Position numbers and translations under genes: made by a program. A DNA stretch of 64,000 bases, from assembly GCF_002530675.1 (NCBI RefSeq), contig NZ_PCMX01000013.1:1-64000 (forward strand), given 5' to 3'. Of this stretch, positions 63,790 to 64,000 are shown piece by piece. Source of the stretch: Flavobacterium columnare NBRC 100251 = ATCC 23463 (lineage in GTDB: Bacteria; Bacteroidota; Bacteroidia; Flavobacteriales; Flavobacteriaceae). The stretch's first letter is position 1. Each line of letters opens with the position of its first letter. The notes under the pieces were generated by a model. It made no database searches. It saw only the letters and a program-made list of their open reading frames with translations, and was not told the DNA's origin.

Positions 63790-64000
63790 ATGAAAATTAA
63801 AAAGTTAATTACCCATTTTTTTTTGTTTGCAAGTGTTACTTTGTCTGTAGCACAGAGTAAAAATCTTTATGGTGGAATAGAAATTGGAGGCAAAGGGGTT
63901 AAAGTATCTGTTATAGATGTTGATAATATCAAAAAAGGGGATTATGAAATAAAATCTTTTTGGACGGACAATATTGGTATAGCAAAAGGGATATCAATAG
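63790..64000 (+). CDS. Secreted protein, cut by the window end
   Basis: 70 codons are visible from the ATG at 63790. The signal peptide is residues 1-22 (..FLFASVTLSVAQ). After it, KNLYGGIEIGGKGVKVSVID resembles the phosphate-1 strand-turn of actin/hexokinase/Hsp70-like or Ppx/GppA-like folds, which would be unusual for a secreted protein. The fold call is a guess from one motif. The rest lies outside the window. Confidence 0.55.
   Translation, partial: MKIKKLITHFFLFASVTLSVAQSKNLYGGIEIGGKGVKVSVIDVDNIKKGDYEIKSFWTDNIGIAKGISI

Noticed and set aside
1-64000. CRISPR array or complete insertion sequence
   Set aside because: No regularly spaced direct repeats with unique spacers and no intact transposase with inverted ends were seen; only an IS4-type remnant was found.

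Overview
The window is AT-rich DNA from a member of the Bacteroidota, almost certainly a Flavobacteriaceae close to Flavobacterium. Evidence: adjacent asnS and rpoN, a type IX secretion plug protein, DUF5686 and DUF6660 family proteins, an RND pump fused to a TolC domain, and promoters of the Bacteroidota type (TTG, spacer, TAnnTTTG). F. columnare-like is a guess from gene style, not a measured result.

Layout. 0.2-5.4 kb: a leftward TetR / ABC / HlyD / TolC export operon with a palindromic operator over its promoter. 5.5-18.4 kb: a DUF5686 outer-membrane protein, a cation/proton antiporter, an MMPL/RND exporter, a membrane MutS-like ATPase, asnS and rpoN, with decayed sequence before asnS. 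18.6-27.7 kb: a small secreted protein and a leftward heavy-metal efflux cluster (DUF6660, CusA-TolC fusion, CusB-like adaptor, P1B-type ATPase). 28.1-41.8 kb: housekeeping genes (CoA transferase, map, methyltransferase, SNF2 helicase, T9SS plug, apaG, pruA, fabD), interrupted by a decayed ATPase gene and palindromic repeats. 41.9-53.7 kb: an accessory RNA-repair and defence island (below). 54.2-64 kb: aminotransferase, desaturase, rsmG, a graveyard of a secreted hydrolase and an IS4-type transposase, a U32/RlhA-like protein, a pair of overlapping small envelope genes, a GNAT acetyltransferase, an MFS transporter and a gene cut by the window end.

The RNA-repair island is the most interesting part. 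A slipin (SPFH/band-7) with four N-terminal repeats and no membrane anchor lies downstream of a leftward array of tRNA-like modules. In the clear modules the T-arm is followed without a gap by an acceptor-like helix closed by a short loop, then by a D-like arm: a circular permutation of tRNA. A third module of this kind sits between rtcB (RNA ligase) and rlaP (repair nucleotidyltransferase). A divergent HD phosphohydrolase and WYL regulator complete the set. The rtcB promoter and the tRNA-like array promoter, 8 kb apart, share a 39-bp block with the same -7-like element at the same distance from a nearly identical 24-bp motif, so both are probably controlled by the WYL protein. A Gabija-type defence pair (OLD-family nuclease plus UvrD-like helicase) sits exactly between the rlaP stop and the C-terminal remnant of a second nucleotidyltransferase. 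The helicase is split at a run of eight A residues that could act as a -1 slip site. An association of SPFH proteins, RtcB systems and a tRNA-like RNA has been proposed from comparative genomics (Burroughs and Aravind, 2016). The permuted fold, tandem array, second copy beside rtcB and shared operator are read here from the sequence.

The intergenic DNA also carries several repeat families: three copies of a ~150-200 bp element with a recognisable core, and at least four long inverted repeats at gene ends that look like large terminators.
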